Source: Nocardia ignorata NBRC 108230 (GTDB lineage Bacteria > Actinomycetota > Actinomycetes > Mycobacteriales > Mycobacteriaceae). From it: DNA of 64,000 nt. The notes below the pieces were generated by a model, which worked only from the letters and a program-made list of their open reading frames with translations, was not told the origin of the DNA and made no database searches. Below are positions 38,651-46,921 of the stretch, piece after piece. Made by a program: the position numbers and the translations under genes. Each line of letters starts with the position of its first letter. The first letter of the stretch is position 1. The stretch is from positions 28,767 through 92,766 of the forward strand of contig NZ_BDBI01000039.1 in NCBI RefSeq assembly GCF_001612905.1. The letters are read 5' to 3'.

Positions 38651-39082
38651 CTATTCGTCCAGCACGGACAGCAGCCGCTGCAGGGCGGGCACGGCGGATT
38701 CCAGCGCCTGTCGATCCGCCGGTGACAGTTTCGCCAGCGAGTCCCGCAGCATGGCCGCACTGGCCCGGTCATACCTGGCCAGCAGTTCCCGTGCCCGCGC
38801 CGACGCGACCAGCACGGCCCCGCGCCCGTCCTCGGTCGACGGCACCCGATCCACCAGGTCCGCCATCGTCCGAACCAGATTGCTCACCGTCGACTGCGCC
38901 ACCTTGAGCTCGTCCGCCGCACGTCCCGGCGCCAGACCGTCATGTGCGACAAGCAATCTCAGTAGTTCGATCTGCGCCTCCGGCAGATCGGGCAGTCCCT
39001 CCATTGTCCGTGTCCGCCGCAACACCGCCCGCCGCAGCGGTCCGAGCAACGCACTCAACTGAGCTTCGATGCCATCTGCCAT
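38651..39082 (-). CDS. MarR family transcriptional regulator
   Basis: A 143-residue MarR-type protein: helix-turn-helix in PGRAADELKVAQSTVSNLVR, wing VDRVPSTEDGRGAVLVASA. The ATG at 39082 has GGGAG upstream; the longer in-frame extension to 39307 is Arg-rich noncoding sequence. It is followed by the carboxylesterase on the same strand and is the likely regulator of that gene. Ligand unknown. Confidence 0.87.
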   Translation of the reverse strand: MADGIEAQLSALLGPLRRAVLRRTRTMEGLPDLPEAQIELLRLLVAHDGLAPGRAADELKVAQSTVSNLVRTMADLVDRVPSTEDGRGAVLVASARARELLARYDRASAAMLRDSLAKLSPADRQALESAVPALQRLLSVLDE

Positions 39083-39174
39083 CCCGCCATTCTCCCGGCC
39101 TCCGACGAATGGCTGTCCGCGGCTACCTACCTGAGGTGTCGAGAGCGGCGGGGCCGGGCGTGGTGTGCGGCAGT

Positions 39175-39755
39175 TCACTCGGACAGTTTCGGCATTTCGA
39201 TCGGGCGGGAGCCCTCGCGCAGTGACCGCGCTCCCGCGACGCCGACCAGCGATGCCGCGATCGCCTGTTCTACCGGAACCAACGGTTGCGCGCCGTGTTC
39301 GACGCATGCGCGGAACCCCTCGAGGATGTGGACCGTGCCCTCGGCTTTCGGCTCGACCGGGTATGCCGACACCTCGACCGGCAGCTCACCGGTGAGGGAG
39401 AGGATCGGCGAGAGCGTGTGCGTGCAGGAGGCCGTCGGTTCGATGCGTCCTCGCCAGTGCGCGGGATCGCCGATCAGGCCCGTCACGTCGGCGGGTGACA
39501 TGGCGTGCAGATAGTCGGCCTCGATCAGGGTGGGCCGGCCGATCTCCCCGTCCGCCAGCGCTTTCCGGATGAGATTCACATGCGGATGGAACACGTAGTT
39601 CTCGGCGAACGAATACGTCGCCGACGACCGCCGCTCGGCCGCATCGCCCGTCGCGCCGCATCCCGATCACACGCGGCGACCACCTCCATCCCCAGCCGCC
39701 GGCACCACGTCGCCAGATGCAACCCCATTCGCAGACCCACGACCCGGACCCGCAT
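39175..39755 (-). pseudogene. Decayed Gfo/Idh/MocA family oxidoreductase
   Basis: The 5' part encodes a Rossmann start, MRVRVVGLRMGLHLATWCRR then LGMEVVAACDRDAARR, and the 3' part in another frame encodes FAENYVFHPHVNLIRKALAD, IGRPTLIEADYLHAMSPADV and ends GSRPIEMPKLSE. Between them the NAD-binding core with the usual EKP motif is missing and the frame changes; a further deletion lies before EGTVHILEGFRACVEHG. A full family member has about 330 residues, so this is a pseudogene with at least one deletion and a frameshift. Confidence 0.8.
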
Positions 39756-40004
39756 GCCCTGTCCCATCGTTTGTTTCGTCTGCCAGAGGGCGCGGCCGAT
39801 GTCGTCGGCCACGCCTTCCGGGCTGCGCCTCCGCCGTCGCGAATCCCCACTACATCGTGGTTGCCGCGGATCGGCATGTGGAAATCGCGGCGACGCCATC
39901 ATCCGAGCATTGGTGATCAGGTACTCGCGGGATACTTCTATTAGGTTCGCAATTGCGCACATGAGGACGTATCCTGGGTTCGAGCCGGAATTCAGGAGGT
40001 CGTC
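39756..40004. other. Regulatory gap upstream of the MFS-ArsR operon
   Basis: No intact gene. A perfect 10-bp palindrome CGCAATTGCG lies at 39948-39957, 48 bases before the MFS start, in an AT-richer stretch; it is a plausible operator for the ArsR-type regulator of the operon. AGGAGG at 39993-39998 is the ribosome-binding site for the MFS gene. Confidence 0.5.
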
Positions 40005-41231
40005 GTGCTCGAGGTGTTGCGGCATCGCCGATTCCGGCGCCTGTTCACCGCGCAGGTGGTCGCACTCGTCGGAACCGGTTTGTCGACGGTCGCACTAGGG
40101 CTGCTCGCCTTCGACCTGGCAGGCGCCGATGCGGGCGCTGTGCTGGGCACCGCGCTCGCGATCAAGATGGTGGCGTATGTCTTTGTGGGGCCTGTTGTTT
40201 CGGCTCTCGCCGATCGTGTGCCGCGTCGCGTGTTACTCGTGTCGGCGGACGTGATGCGGGCGATGATCGCGCTGTCGTTGCCGTTCGTCGGGGCCGTCTG
40301 GCAGATCTATGCGCTGGTCTTTGCGTTGCAGGCGGCGTCGGCGACCTTCACTCCGGCCTTCCAATCCGTCATCCCGTCGGTCCTGGAGGGCGAGCGGGAC
40401 TACACCCGGGGTCTGTCGCTGTCACGGCTGGCCTACGACCTGGAATCCCTGCTCAGCCCGATGCTTGCCGCGGTCCTGCTGACGGTGCTCAGCTACAACC
40501 TGCTGTTCGTCGGCACGGCCGTGGGCTTCGTGGTCTCGGGGATCATGGTCCTCGGCACGCCGTTGCCGCGGCTGGTCCCGGTCGACCGGTCGGCGCCGTT
40601 GTTCACCCGCATCACCCTCGGTGTGCGCATCATGACCGGGGATCCGGTGCTGCGCGGGCTGCTGGCGCTGAACATGGTCGTCGGGGCGGCGACCGCACTG
40701 GTCGTGGTGAATACCGTTGTCTACGTCCGTGATCTGCTCGGCGGCAGCTCGGCGGCGATGGCGCTGGCGCTGGGGTGTTTCGGCGCCGGATCGATGATGG
40801 TGGCGCTGCTGGTGCCGCGCGTGCTCGAACGGATCTCCGACCGCAATCTGATGCTCTCCGGTGCCGTGATCGTGTCGTTCGGGTTGGTGCTCGCCGCCGT
40901 ATTGATCGCATGGCCCGGCTGGGTGGCCCTCGTCGTCGGCTGGCTGGTGCTCGGCGCGGGCACCTCGATGATCAACACGCCGTCCGCGCGATTGTTGCGT
41001 GCACAATCCGACGAGGTCACCCGTCCGGCCGTGTTCACGGCACAGTTCTCCCTCTCTCACGCCTGCTTCCTGCTCACCTACCCCATCGCGGGCTGGGTCG
41101 GTACCCTCGCCGGACAGCTCACCGCGGCGATCACCCTGACGTTGCTGGCTACACTTGCGGCGATCACGGCCACGCGCGTGTGGCCCGCGAAGACCACCTC
41201 CACCCCGGCGGTGGTGACGGCAGGAAGGTGA
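40005..41231 (+). CDS. MFS transporter (MFS_3/EntS-like)
   Basis: A 408-residue, roughly 12-TM exporter of the major facilitator superfamily, closest in layout to EntS/MFS_3 proteins: LRHRRFRRLFTAQVVALVG at the start, ALADRVPRRVLLVSADVMRA at the loop 2-3 motif, and ERDYTRGLSLSRLAYDLES. GTG 40005 has AGGAGG six bases upstream. An ArsR-type regulator gene follows in the same operon, so the substrate may be a metal or toxic compound sensed by that protein; this is inferred. Confidence 0.9.
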   Translation: MLEVLRHRRFRRLFTAQVVALVGTGLSTVALGLLAFDLAGADAGAVLGTALAIKMVAYVFVGPVVSALADRVPRRVLLVSADVMRAMIALSLPFVGAVWQIYALVFALQAASATFTPAFQSVIPSVLEGERDYTRGLSLSRLAYDLESLLSPMLAAVLLTVLSYNLLFVGTAVGFVVSGIMVLGTPLPRLVPVDRSAPLFTRITLGVRIMTGDPVLRGLLALNMVVGAATALVVVNTVVYVRDLLGGSSAAMALALGCFGAGSMMVALLVPRVLERISDRNLMLSGAVIVSFGLVLAAVLIAWPGWVALVVGWLVLGAGTSMINTPSARLLRAQSDEVTRPAVFTAQFSLSHACFLLTYPIAGWVGTLAGQLTAAITLTLLATLAAITATRVWPAKTTSTPAVVTAGR

Positions 41232-41236
41232 CGGCG

Positions 41237-41599
41237 ATGACCGGTGAACTCCGTCCGGTATCGGAACCGAGCCTCGTCCACGCCGTCCAACCAGACCAAG
41301 CCCACCTCGAGGCCGCGACGGCAGCCTTCCGCATGCTCGCCGACGCCACCCGGCTGCACATTCTGTACCTCCTCGCCCAGGGCGAACAGGATGTCAGCGC
41401 CCTGACCGAGGCCTGCGGTGCATCACGCACCGCCGTCAGCCAGCACCTGGCGAAACTGCGCTTCACCGGAATGGTCGAAACCCGCCGCGAAGGCAGACGC
41501 ATCGTCTACCGCATCCGCGACGGCCACCTCGCCCGCCTGGTCCGCGAGGGCCTCAACCTGGCAGACCACATCGTGACAGGAGAACAGCCGCACGAGTGA
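41237..41599 (+). CDS. ArsR/SmtB family transcriptional regulator
   Basis: A 120-residue winged-helix repressor: FRMLADATRLHILYLLAQGE, recognition helix SRTAVSQHLAKLRFTGMV, and wing ETRREGRRIVYRI. The alpha-5 helix carries Asp/His residues (RDGHLARLVREGLNLADH), reminiscent of NmtR/CzrA-type metal sites but with different spacing, so metal sensing is possible and unproven. ATG 41237 has AGGAAGG well placed; GTG 41228 overlapping the MFS stop is an alternative. Cotranscribed with the MFS exporter. Confidence 0.9.
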   Translation: MTGELRPVSEPSLVHAVQPDQAHLEAATAAFRMLADATRLHILYLLAQGEQDVSALTEACGASRTAVSQHLAKLRFTGMVETRREGRRIVYRIRDGHLARLVREGLNLADHIVTGEQPHE

Positions 41600-41699
41600 G
41601 GCTCGCCGCCCGCACCGCCCGTAGGCGATCAGACCGCGCAGATGTTCGGCGGTCACTCGTCTGCACCGGATCGCGCGTCCCACAAATAGGTGTCGAACA

Positions 41700-41990
41700 G
41701 TTCAGCAGCAGGGAGCCGATGAGGAGTTCGCGGTCGCCGGTGACGGTGTCGAGCCGGTCGTAACGCACCTTGGCCAGTACCGGGTACATCATGATCAGCA
41801 GACCGATGGCGATCGGCAGCGAAACGCCGTCGATCTCGACCGCGCCGAGGGTGTCGCCGAGTCCGGGCACCATGCGCCCCACCAGGATTCCGGCCGGCAT
41901 CGCCGCACCGATCCACAACGGAAGGAACCGGTGGAGGGTCGACAGCTTGCCGACGACGGGCGGCTGCTCGGCGGTGGTCGCCGTGCTCAC
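41700..41990 (-). pseudogene. Truncated ACR3-type arsenite efflux permease
   Basis: The first 97 codons match the N-terminus of ACR3 arsenite permeases (VVGKLSTLHRFLPLWIGAAM, LPIAIGLLIMMYPVLAKVRY, DRLDTVTGDRELLIGSLLLN), then the sequence becomes unrelated and the frame stays open only to 41553. A full ACR3 has about 350-370 residues and ten TM helices. GTG 41990 overlaps the stop of the arsR remnant (GTGA), the usual arsR-acr3 coupling, so this is a broken arsenic operon. Confidence 0.85.
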
Positions 41991-42339
41991 GCGGGCACAT
42001 CCTCGGTGCTCAGCGCGCTGGAAATGCGGGCGAACGCTTCGGGCGCCACGCGGTAGTAGTACACCTACGAAGCGCGCCGCTCACTGGTGAGCAGTCCCGC
42101 CTCGCGCAGCACTTTGAGGGGGAGATGGTCGGCTGGCTCACCTCGACACCGTCGGAGATGTCGCACACGCACGCTTCACCACCGGCCTGACTCGCGACCA
42201 GCGACAGCAGCCGAAGCCGCACCGGATCCGACAACGCCTTGAACCCGCGGCGAGCATCAATGTGCAAACGGTAGCGGTAGCCACCGACGGGGTTGTGCCC
42301 GTCAGCCGCCGAAAACGGTGTCGACGACGGACTCGTCAC
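41987..42339 (-). pseudogene. Broken arsR arsenic-responsive repressor
   Basis: The N-terminal half is a typical ArsR with the As(III) site intact: FKALSDPVRLRLLSLVASQA and EACVCDISDGVEVSQPTIS. Just after TIS the expected His-His codons are lost through an apparent 4-base deletion and the frame shifts; in the other frame LKVLREAGLLTSERRAS continues, then an in-frame TAG, then VYYYRVAPEAFARISSALS to the stop that overlaps acr3. Frameshift plus nonsense codon make it a pseudogene. The N-terminus is uncertain because it runs into the end of the HxlR gene. Confidence 0.85.
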
Positions 42340-42937
42340 CGTCGATCTCGATCAGCTGGAGGGCGCGCGCCTCGTCCGGTGTCAGCGCACCGGCGGCGAG
42401 GCCGAGAAGGCATCCGGGATCGGCGCGGATGCCTGCGTCGAGTTCGCGGCCGTCATGTCGGCCGACTTCGAAGCCCGATCGGGTACCGCGCAGCTGGAAG
42501 AACTCCGCCTCGATCTCCAGGCCGATCGTCACCGCACGGCGAAGCTCGACCCGTGCGTTGAGCAAGGCGGGGAGCGCGAGGGCGAGCCACCCGGGACGGA
42601 ACGCGTCGCCCTCGGCGGGACCACGGCTCATCAGTGGCGTCGACCAGCGGATCAAGCCTTCGATCGGTTCACGCAGTTCGGCACCCCACGGTGTGAGGGC
42701 GTACTCGACGACGCTGCCCTCACCGGTCAGCCGCCGCTCGATCACACCCGACGCCTCGAGGTCGCGGAGCCGGTCCGCCAGCAGATTCGTCGCGATACCG
42801 GGAAGGCCTTCGAGAAGGTCGCGGTAACGGGCCGGGGCGAGGAGGAGTTCCCGGACTATGAGCAGATTCCATCGGTCGCCGACGACTTCGACGGCTCGGG
42901 CGAGCCCGCAGTACTGACCGTAGCTGCGCATCATCAC
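42302..42937 (-). CDS. HxlR-type winged-helix regulator with extra C-terminal domain
   Basis: A 211-residue protein. Residues 1-95 are an HxlR winged helix: YGQYCGLARAVEVVGDRWNL, LLAPARYRDLLEGLPGIATN, LLADRLRDLEASGVIERRL. The remaining about 110 residues form a separate domain (LALALPALLNARVELRRAV and GIRADPGCLLGLAAGALTPD) that resembles the sterol-carrier-like domain often fused to HxlR proteins in actinobacteria. It is divergent from the dehalogenase-like gene 76 bases away and probably regulates it. Confidence 0.85.
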   Translation of the reverse strand: MMMRSYGQYCGLARAVEVVGDRWNLLIVRELLLAPARYRDLLEGLPGIATNLLADRLRDLEASGVIERRLTGEGSVVEYALTPWGAELREPIEGLIRWSTPLMSRGPAEGDAFRPGWLALALPALLNARVELRRAVTIGLEIEAEFFQLRGTRSGFEVGRHDGRELDAGIRADPGCLLGLAAGALTPDEARALQLIEIDGDESVVDTVFGG

Positions 42938-43013
42938 CTACTATCGCTTGATATTCTAAAGTGCGCGTGAGATCCTCAAGCATACTCTGATGCCTAGTTC
43001 TGAGGAGACCACC

Positions 43014-43895
43014 GTGGCCGACACAACCAAGAGCGCGCGGCCCGGCTGGGTCGACGACGAACTGTTCCCGTTCGAGAGCCGATTCGTCGAGACCGACGGG
43101 CACACCGCGCATTACGTCGACGAGGGATCCGGCCCCACACTGCTGTTCCTGCACGGCAACCCGACCTGGTCGTTCCTCTGGCGCGACGTGATCCGTGAGC
43201 TGCGCGACCACTATCGATGCATCGCCCTGGACTACCCAGGCTTCGGGTTGTCGACGGCGAAGCCCGGCTACGGCTACCTGCCGGAAGAACACGCCGACGT
43301 GGTCACATCCTTCGTCGACCAGCTCGGCCTCGACGGCATCACCCTGGTCGGGCAGGACTGGGGTGGCACGATCGGCCTGGCTGTCGTGCAGCGTCGGCCT
43401 ACCGTCTTCGATCGGCTGGTGCTCGCCAATACCTGGGCCTGGCTGGTCAACGGAGTCCTCCACTTCGAGGCTTTCGGCCGCCTCGCCGGCGGGCCCCTGA
43501 GCCGCTTCCTGATCCGCCGGTTCAATCTGCTGGTCAACACCTTCATTCCCACCGGCCACCGGAGGCGCAAGCCGACAGCGGCCGAAATGTCGCACTACAG
43601 CAAGGCATTGGATACGCCGGAGCGCCGTCAGGCTTGCGCCGTGCTGCCCGGCCGTGTCCTGGCCAGCCGGGCATTCTTCGCCGAAATCGAGGCCGGACTC
43701 GCCGCCATCGCCCACCTGCCGACGCTGATCGTGTGGGGTGACGCCGACATCGCCTTCCGCGCTCAGGAGCGTGAGCGTCTCGAAGCGACATTCGTCGATC
43801 ACAAGACCGTGATCGTCCAGGGTGCGGGAACTTACGTGGAGTCGGACGCACCCGAGGAGTTCGTCGCCGCTTTCCGCGAATGGGCCGCGACGTAG
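43014..43895 (+). CDS. Haloalkane dehalogenase-like alpha/beta hydrolase lacking the catalytic His
   Basis: A 293-residue alpha/beta hydrolase with haloalkane dehalogenase features: oxyanion/halide motif FLHGNPTWSFLWR, nucleophile Asp115 in LVGQDWGGTIG with the halide-binding Trp next to it, and acid region IVWGDADIAF. The catalytic His expected in GxGHY near the C-terminus is Thr273 in QGAGTYVESDAPEE, so normal turnover should be blocked. GTG 43014 with GAGGAG six bases upstream was preferred over ATG 42990. The protein may be inactive, or a covalent binder that traps its substrate. Confidence 0.88.
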   Translation: MADTTKSARPGWVDDELFPFESRFVETDGHTAHYVDEGSGPTLLFLHGNPTWSFLWRDVIRELRDHYRCIALDYPGFGLSTAKPGYGYLPEEHADVVTSFVDQLGLDGITLVGQDWGGTIGLAVVQRRPTVFDRLVLANTWAWLVNGVLHFEAFGRLAGGPLSRFLIRRFNLLVNTFIPTGHRRRKPTAAEMSHYSKALDTPERRQACAVLPGRVLASRAFFAEIEAGLAAIAHLPTLIVWGDADIAFRAQERERLEATFVDHKTVIVQGAGTYVESDAPEEFVAAFREWAAT

Positions 43896-43907
43896 CGAAA
43901 GCGTCGA

Positions 43908-43936
43908 GCCGACCGGTTGACGCCTGTCCGGTCGGC
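43908..43936. terminator. Hairpin between convergent genes
   Basis: GCCGACCGG (43908-43916) pairs with CCGGTCGGC (43928-43936) around an 11-base loop, between the dehalogenase-like gene and the convergent ABC permease; no clear T-run. Likely bidirectional. Confidence 0.6.
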
Positions 43937-43953
43937 CGACGGGTTTGTCGCTG

Positions 43954-45279
43954 TTACGCCGCAGCTGCCCGAACCGCTCGACGGCCTGCCACCGCGGTCA
44001 CCCCGACCGTCGTGCCCGCACCGAGTACGACGGCGAGCACATAGGGCACTGGTGCGAACGCGGCGAGCGGATCACCGGTCTTCACGACCGCGAACGGGAC
44101 GGTGGTGACGAACGCTCCGAACGCACCGGTGACAGCGCTGATGATGACGGCTGCGGCGGCCTCGCCGACGAGCATCCGTTGTGACTGGCTCGCCGTCGCG
44201 CCGATGAGGTGCATGGTGGCGAACTCAGGGCGGCGGCGGGCGATGGAGGCAATCAGGTTGTTGGACAAAGCGATTGCCATGAACGCGGCGATGAGGAATA
44301 CCACCAGGTAGTTGATGGTGGCCATCAGTTCCCCGTCGCTGCCTCCAGCGCCGTAACTGCTCTCGATGCTCTGCATGGACAGGGTGCCCGCGGAGACCCC
44401 GATGAACAGGGTCAGGAAGGTGACCGCGGGACGTATCCGTTCCGGTGCGGTGGCGAGGTTGCGTGAGATGAGGTGCCCGGCGGGGCCCGACCGCAGGACC
44501 GGGGCCTTGGCGATCACGCGGTGCGCCGCACGGATGAGCTCCGGTGCGAGCAGGCCCGACCCGACTGCCGCGAGGACACACGCCGGACCGGTGAGCGCGG
44601 TGGTCAGGATGTCGTCCGCATCGACCGCGAACACGGCCGTCGACGATCCCAGACCGGCCGCGAGCGCCGCACCTGCCGCGATCCGGCGGATGCGCGTCGC
44701 ACCACCGCGCATCCGCGCCGGAGTGGGATCTTCGATGGGGCTGCGCGCGGCGATGGTGCGGCTGCCGAGCCAGGCGGCGGCGACGGCCGCACCCAGCATC
44801 AGCACGGTCGCGATCGAGGGGAGCGGCGTGCCGGGTGAATAGCCGGTGGCGTCGTCGACCAGGTCCGCGCTGCGGATTCCCGCGAGCAGGCCCGCGCCGA
44901 GCAGTTGTCCGCCGAGCAGGCCCGGCACGGCGGCGATGCTCGCCACGATGGCGGTCTCACCGGCTACCATCCGGCGTATCTGCGAGGGCGTGGCGCCGAT
45001 GAGACGGATGCCCGCGATCTCGTTCGTCCTGCCGTGCAGTGCCACCGCGATCGTGGAGATCATGGCGAACAGGACGATCGCCAGTACCCAGCCACCGAGG
45101 ATGAGCGGGAACTGCACGAGAAAATCGCGGTCGCCCTCGGCGGCGGAAAGTCCGGTGCCCAACAGCCCGGCCATGGCGGTGACCAGCGCGGTTCCGGCGG
45201 CCGCGACGAGCCCCGTGGCGACGGCGGAGGTTCGGTGGTGCGCGAACGAGCGCGCGGCCAGGCGCATCATCGCGACCAC
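43954..45279 (-). CDS. ABC transporter permease (FtsX/MacB-like)
   Basis: A 441-residue FtsX-domain permease with eight or so hydrophobic segments in two similar halves. The first half has MISTIAVALHGRTNEIAGIR then LIGATPSQIRRMV, the second has NNLIASIARRRPEFATMHLI then GATASQSQRMLV; this repeated RxxE-x-LIGAT pattern is typical of FtsX-like permeases. Together with the ATPase encoded upstream (13-base overlap) it would export a lipid, peptide or drug. Confidence 0.9.
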   Translation of the reverse strand: MVAMMRLAARSFAHHRTSAVATGLVAAAGTALVTAMAGLLGTGLSAAEGDRDFLVQFPLILGGWVLAIVLFAMISTIAVALHGRTNEIAGIRLIGATPSQIRRMVAGETAIVASIAAVPGLLGGQLLGAGLLAGIRSADLVDDATGYSPGTPLPSIATVLMLGAAVAAAWLGSRTIAARSPIEDPTPARMRGGATRIRRIAAGAALAAGLGSSTAVFAVDADDILTTALTGPACVLAAVGSGLLAPELIRAAHRVIAKAPVLRSGPAGHLISRNLATAPERIRPAVTFLTLFIGVSAGTLSMQSIESSYGAGGSDGELMATINYLVVFLIAAFMAIALSNNLIASIARRRPEFATMHLIGATASQSQRMLVGEAAAAVIISAVTGAFGAFVTTVPFAVVKTGDPLAAFAPVPYVLAVVLGAGTTVGVTAVAGRRAVRAAAA

Positions 45280-46040
45280 GCGTTCGAGCCGCGTTCGGCG
45301 GATTCGACCAGCACGGCCATCCGGTTCGCGACATCGCCCGCCGTCGGTCGCGCGAGGCGGTCGACGAGGGCGCCGTCGGCGAGGAAAAGGACCTCGTCGG
45401 AGTACGACGCGGCAACCGGGTCGTGGGTGACCATGATGATGGTCTGCCCCTGGTCGGCCAGGCGGCGCAGCAGGGTGAGAACGTCACGGGCACTACGGAT
45501 GTCGAGTGCGCCGGTCGGCTCGTCGGCGAACACCACCTCCGGGTCGGTGATCAGCGCACGGGCGATCGCGACGCGCTGGCGTTGGCCCCCGGAGAGCTGG
45601 TCCGGCCGGTGATCGGCGCGCTCGCCGAGACCGACGTGGGCCAGGAGCGCGCGGGTGCGGTCGCGGTCGGGGCGTCGTCCGTCCAGGCGCAGCGGCAACT
45701 CCACATTGTCGATGGTCGACAGTGCGGGCAGCAGGTTGAACGACTGGAAGACGAAACCTATCCGGCGGCGACGCAGTTTCGCCAGCGCGGTCTGGTCGAG
45801 GGCGTCCAGCGCCTGGCCGCCGAAGGTGATGCGGCCCGAGGTGGGTGGCTGTAGTCCGGCCGCGCAGTGCAGGAGCGTGGTTTTGCCCGAGCCCGAGGGG
45901 CCCATGACGGCCGTGAACGAACCGGGCGCGAGGTCGAGGTCGACACCGCGCAGCGCGTGGACCGACCCGCTCTCGCCGGGGTATTCGCGGCGCAGTCCGC
46001 GCAGTGACAGCACAGGCGGGGCCGAAGTGGTGGCGTGCAT
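45267..46040 (-). CDS. ABC transporter ATP-binding protein (MacB/LolD-like)
   Basis: A 257-residue ATPase: Walker A MGPSGSGKTTLLH at about residue 46, Q-loop FVFQSFNLLPALST, signature DQLSGGQRQRVAIARAL, Walker B VVFADEPTGALD and switch MVTHDPVAAS. These are the hallmarks of the MacB/LolD/FtsE group. First gene of a two-gene exporter operon divergent from a TetR gene, with palindromic operators in the gap, so it is probably repressed by that TetR protein. Confidence 0.93.
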   Translation of the reverse strand: MHATTSAPPVLSLRGLRREYPGESGSVHALRGVDLDLAPGSFTAVMGPSGSGKTTLLHCAAGLQPPTSGRITFGGQALDALDQTALAKLRRRRIGFVFQSFNLLPALSTIDNVELPLRLDGRRPDRDRTRALLAHVGLGERADHRPDQLSGGQRQRVAIARALITDPEVVFADEPTGALDIRSARDVLTLLRRLADQGQTIIMVTHDPVAASYSDEVLFLADGALVDRLARPTAGDVANRMAVLVESAERGSNAWSR

Positions 46041-46067
46041 GGGATTCCTCCATGTGTACGACTGTTC

Positions 46068-46094
46068 TAAACGATCGTTGTAAACGAACGTTTA
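46068..46094. promoter_or_regulatory. Tandem palindromic operators between ABC exporter and tetR
   Basis: TAAACGATCGTT at 46068-46079 (perfect core AACGATCGTT) is followed by TAAACGAACGTTTA at 46081-46094 (arms TAAACG/CGTTTA). The two TAAACG starts are 13 bp apart. An AT-rich TATATATATT follows and may contain the tetR -10. Binding by the adjacent TetR protein is inferred. Confidence 0.75.
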
Positions 46095-46110
46095 TATATA
46101 TTATCGGGAC

Positions 46111-46671
46111 ATGAGCAATCGAGACAAGCTCCGGCAGGCGGCACGTGACTGTCTGCTCTCGCTGGGCTACGCGAACACGACCGTCCGCGAGCTGGTCAAG
46201 GCGTCGGGAGCCAATCAGGCGTCGATCAACTACCACTTCGGCTCCAAGGAGCGCCTGCTCACCGAGACGTTGCACGACCTCAACCGGGAATGGGGTGACG
46301 TACTCTTCGCGGCTCTCGACGGTGTGGACCCACCCGGTCCGGCGGGCAATGCGGCCAGGTGGGAACGGATCATCGCGTCGATCAACGAGCACCGGGCGCT
46401 GTGGTACGTGAACTTCGAGTCGGTGTCGGCCGCCCGTCACGACGAGGAGATCAGGGCGATGATCGCCACCGGGCAGCGTGCGGCCCGCCGCATCCTCGCC
46501 CGCGCCTTCGGCGGGCTCGACCTAGACACCGCTGATGCCGATGCCGTCGATGCGGTCGGGTCTCACTACTTCGCGTTGCTCGTGGGTGTGGCCAGTCAGT
46601 GGCTCGCCGATCCCGATCACGCTCCCACCGCAGAGCGCATCGTCGCGGTCGACACATTGCGAAACTCATAG
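46111..46671 (+). CDS. TetR family transcriptional regulator
   Basis: A 186-residue repressor. HTH at about residues 8-48: NTTVRELVKASGANQASINY then HFGSKERLLTETL. The C-terminal helical domain is the ligand pocket. Divergent from the MacB-like exporter operon, with operators between, so a drug or lipid-responsive repressor of the exporter is likely. Autoregulation is expected. Confidence 0.92.
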   Translation: MSNRDKLRQAARDCLLSLGYANTTVRELVKASGANQASINYHFGSKERLLTETLHDLNREWGDVLFAALDGVDPPGPAGNAARWERIIASINEHRALWYVNFESVSAARHDEEIRAMIATGQRAARRILARAFGGLDLDTADADAVDAVGSHYFALLVGVASQWLADPDHAPTAERIVAVDTLRNS

Positions 46672-46812
46672 TTCCGTAACGAGGGTGCGCTACACCTACC
46701 CCGGACCGCCGAAACCGGCTGTGATGCACAGTTTTCCGGTGAGTGCGAATTTCCTGGGTGCGGCACTCGACCGTGATGGGCCTTCGGGTTTGTCGGGTGC
46801 GTAGGCGGCACA

Positions 46813-46846
46813 GCGGCGCCCCGGATCGTGAGATCAGGGGCGCCGC
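46813..46846. terminator. Bidirectional hairpin
   Basis: GCGGCGCCCC (46813-46822) pairs with GGGGCGCCGC (46837-46846), loop 14 bases, in the 250-bp gap between the convergent tetR and hypothetical genes. The 3' side runs into AATTGCATT. No gene is seen in the rest of the gap. Confidence 0.65.
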
Positions 46847-46921
46847 AATTGCATTCAGTATTCGGTTGGGTTCCCGGCCCGCGACCGTCGATGTGTCGGC
46901 GGTCGCGGAACCGCTCGGTGC

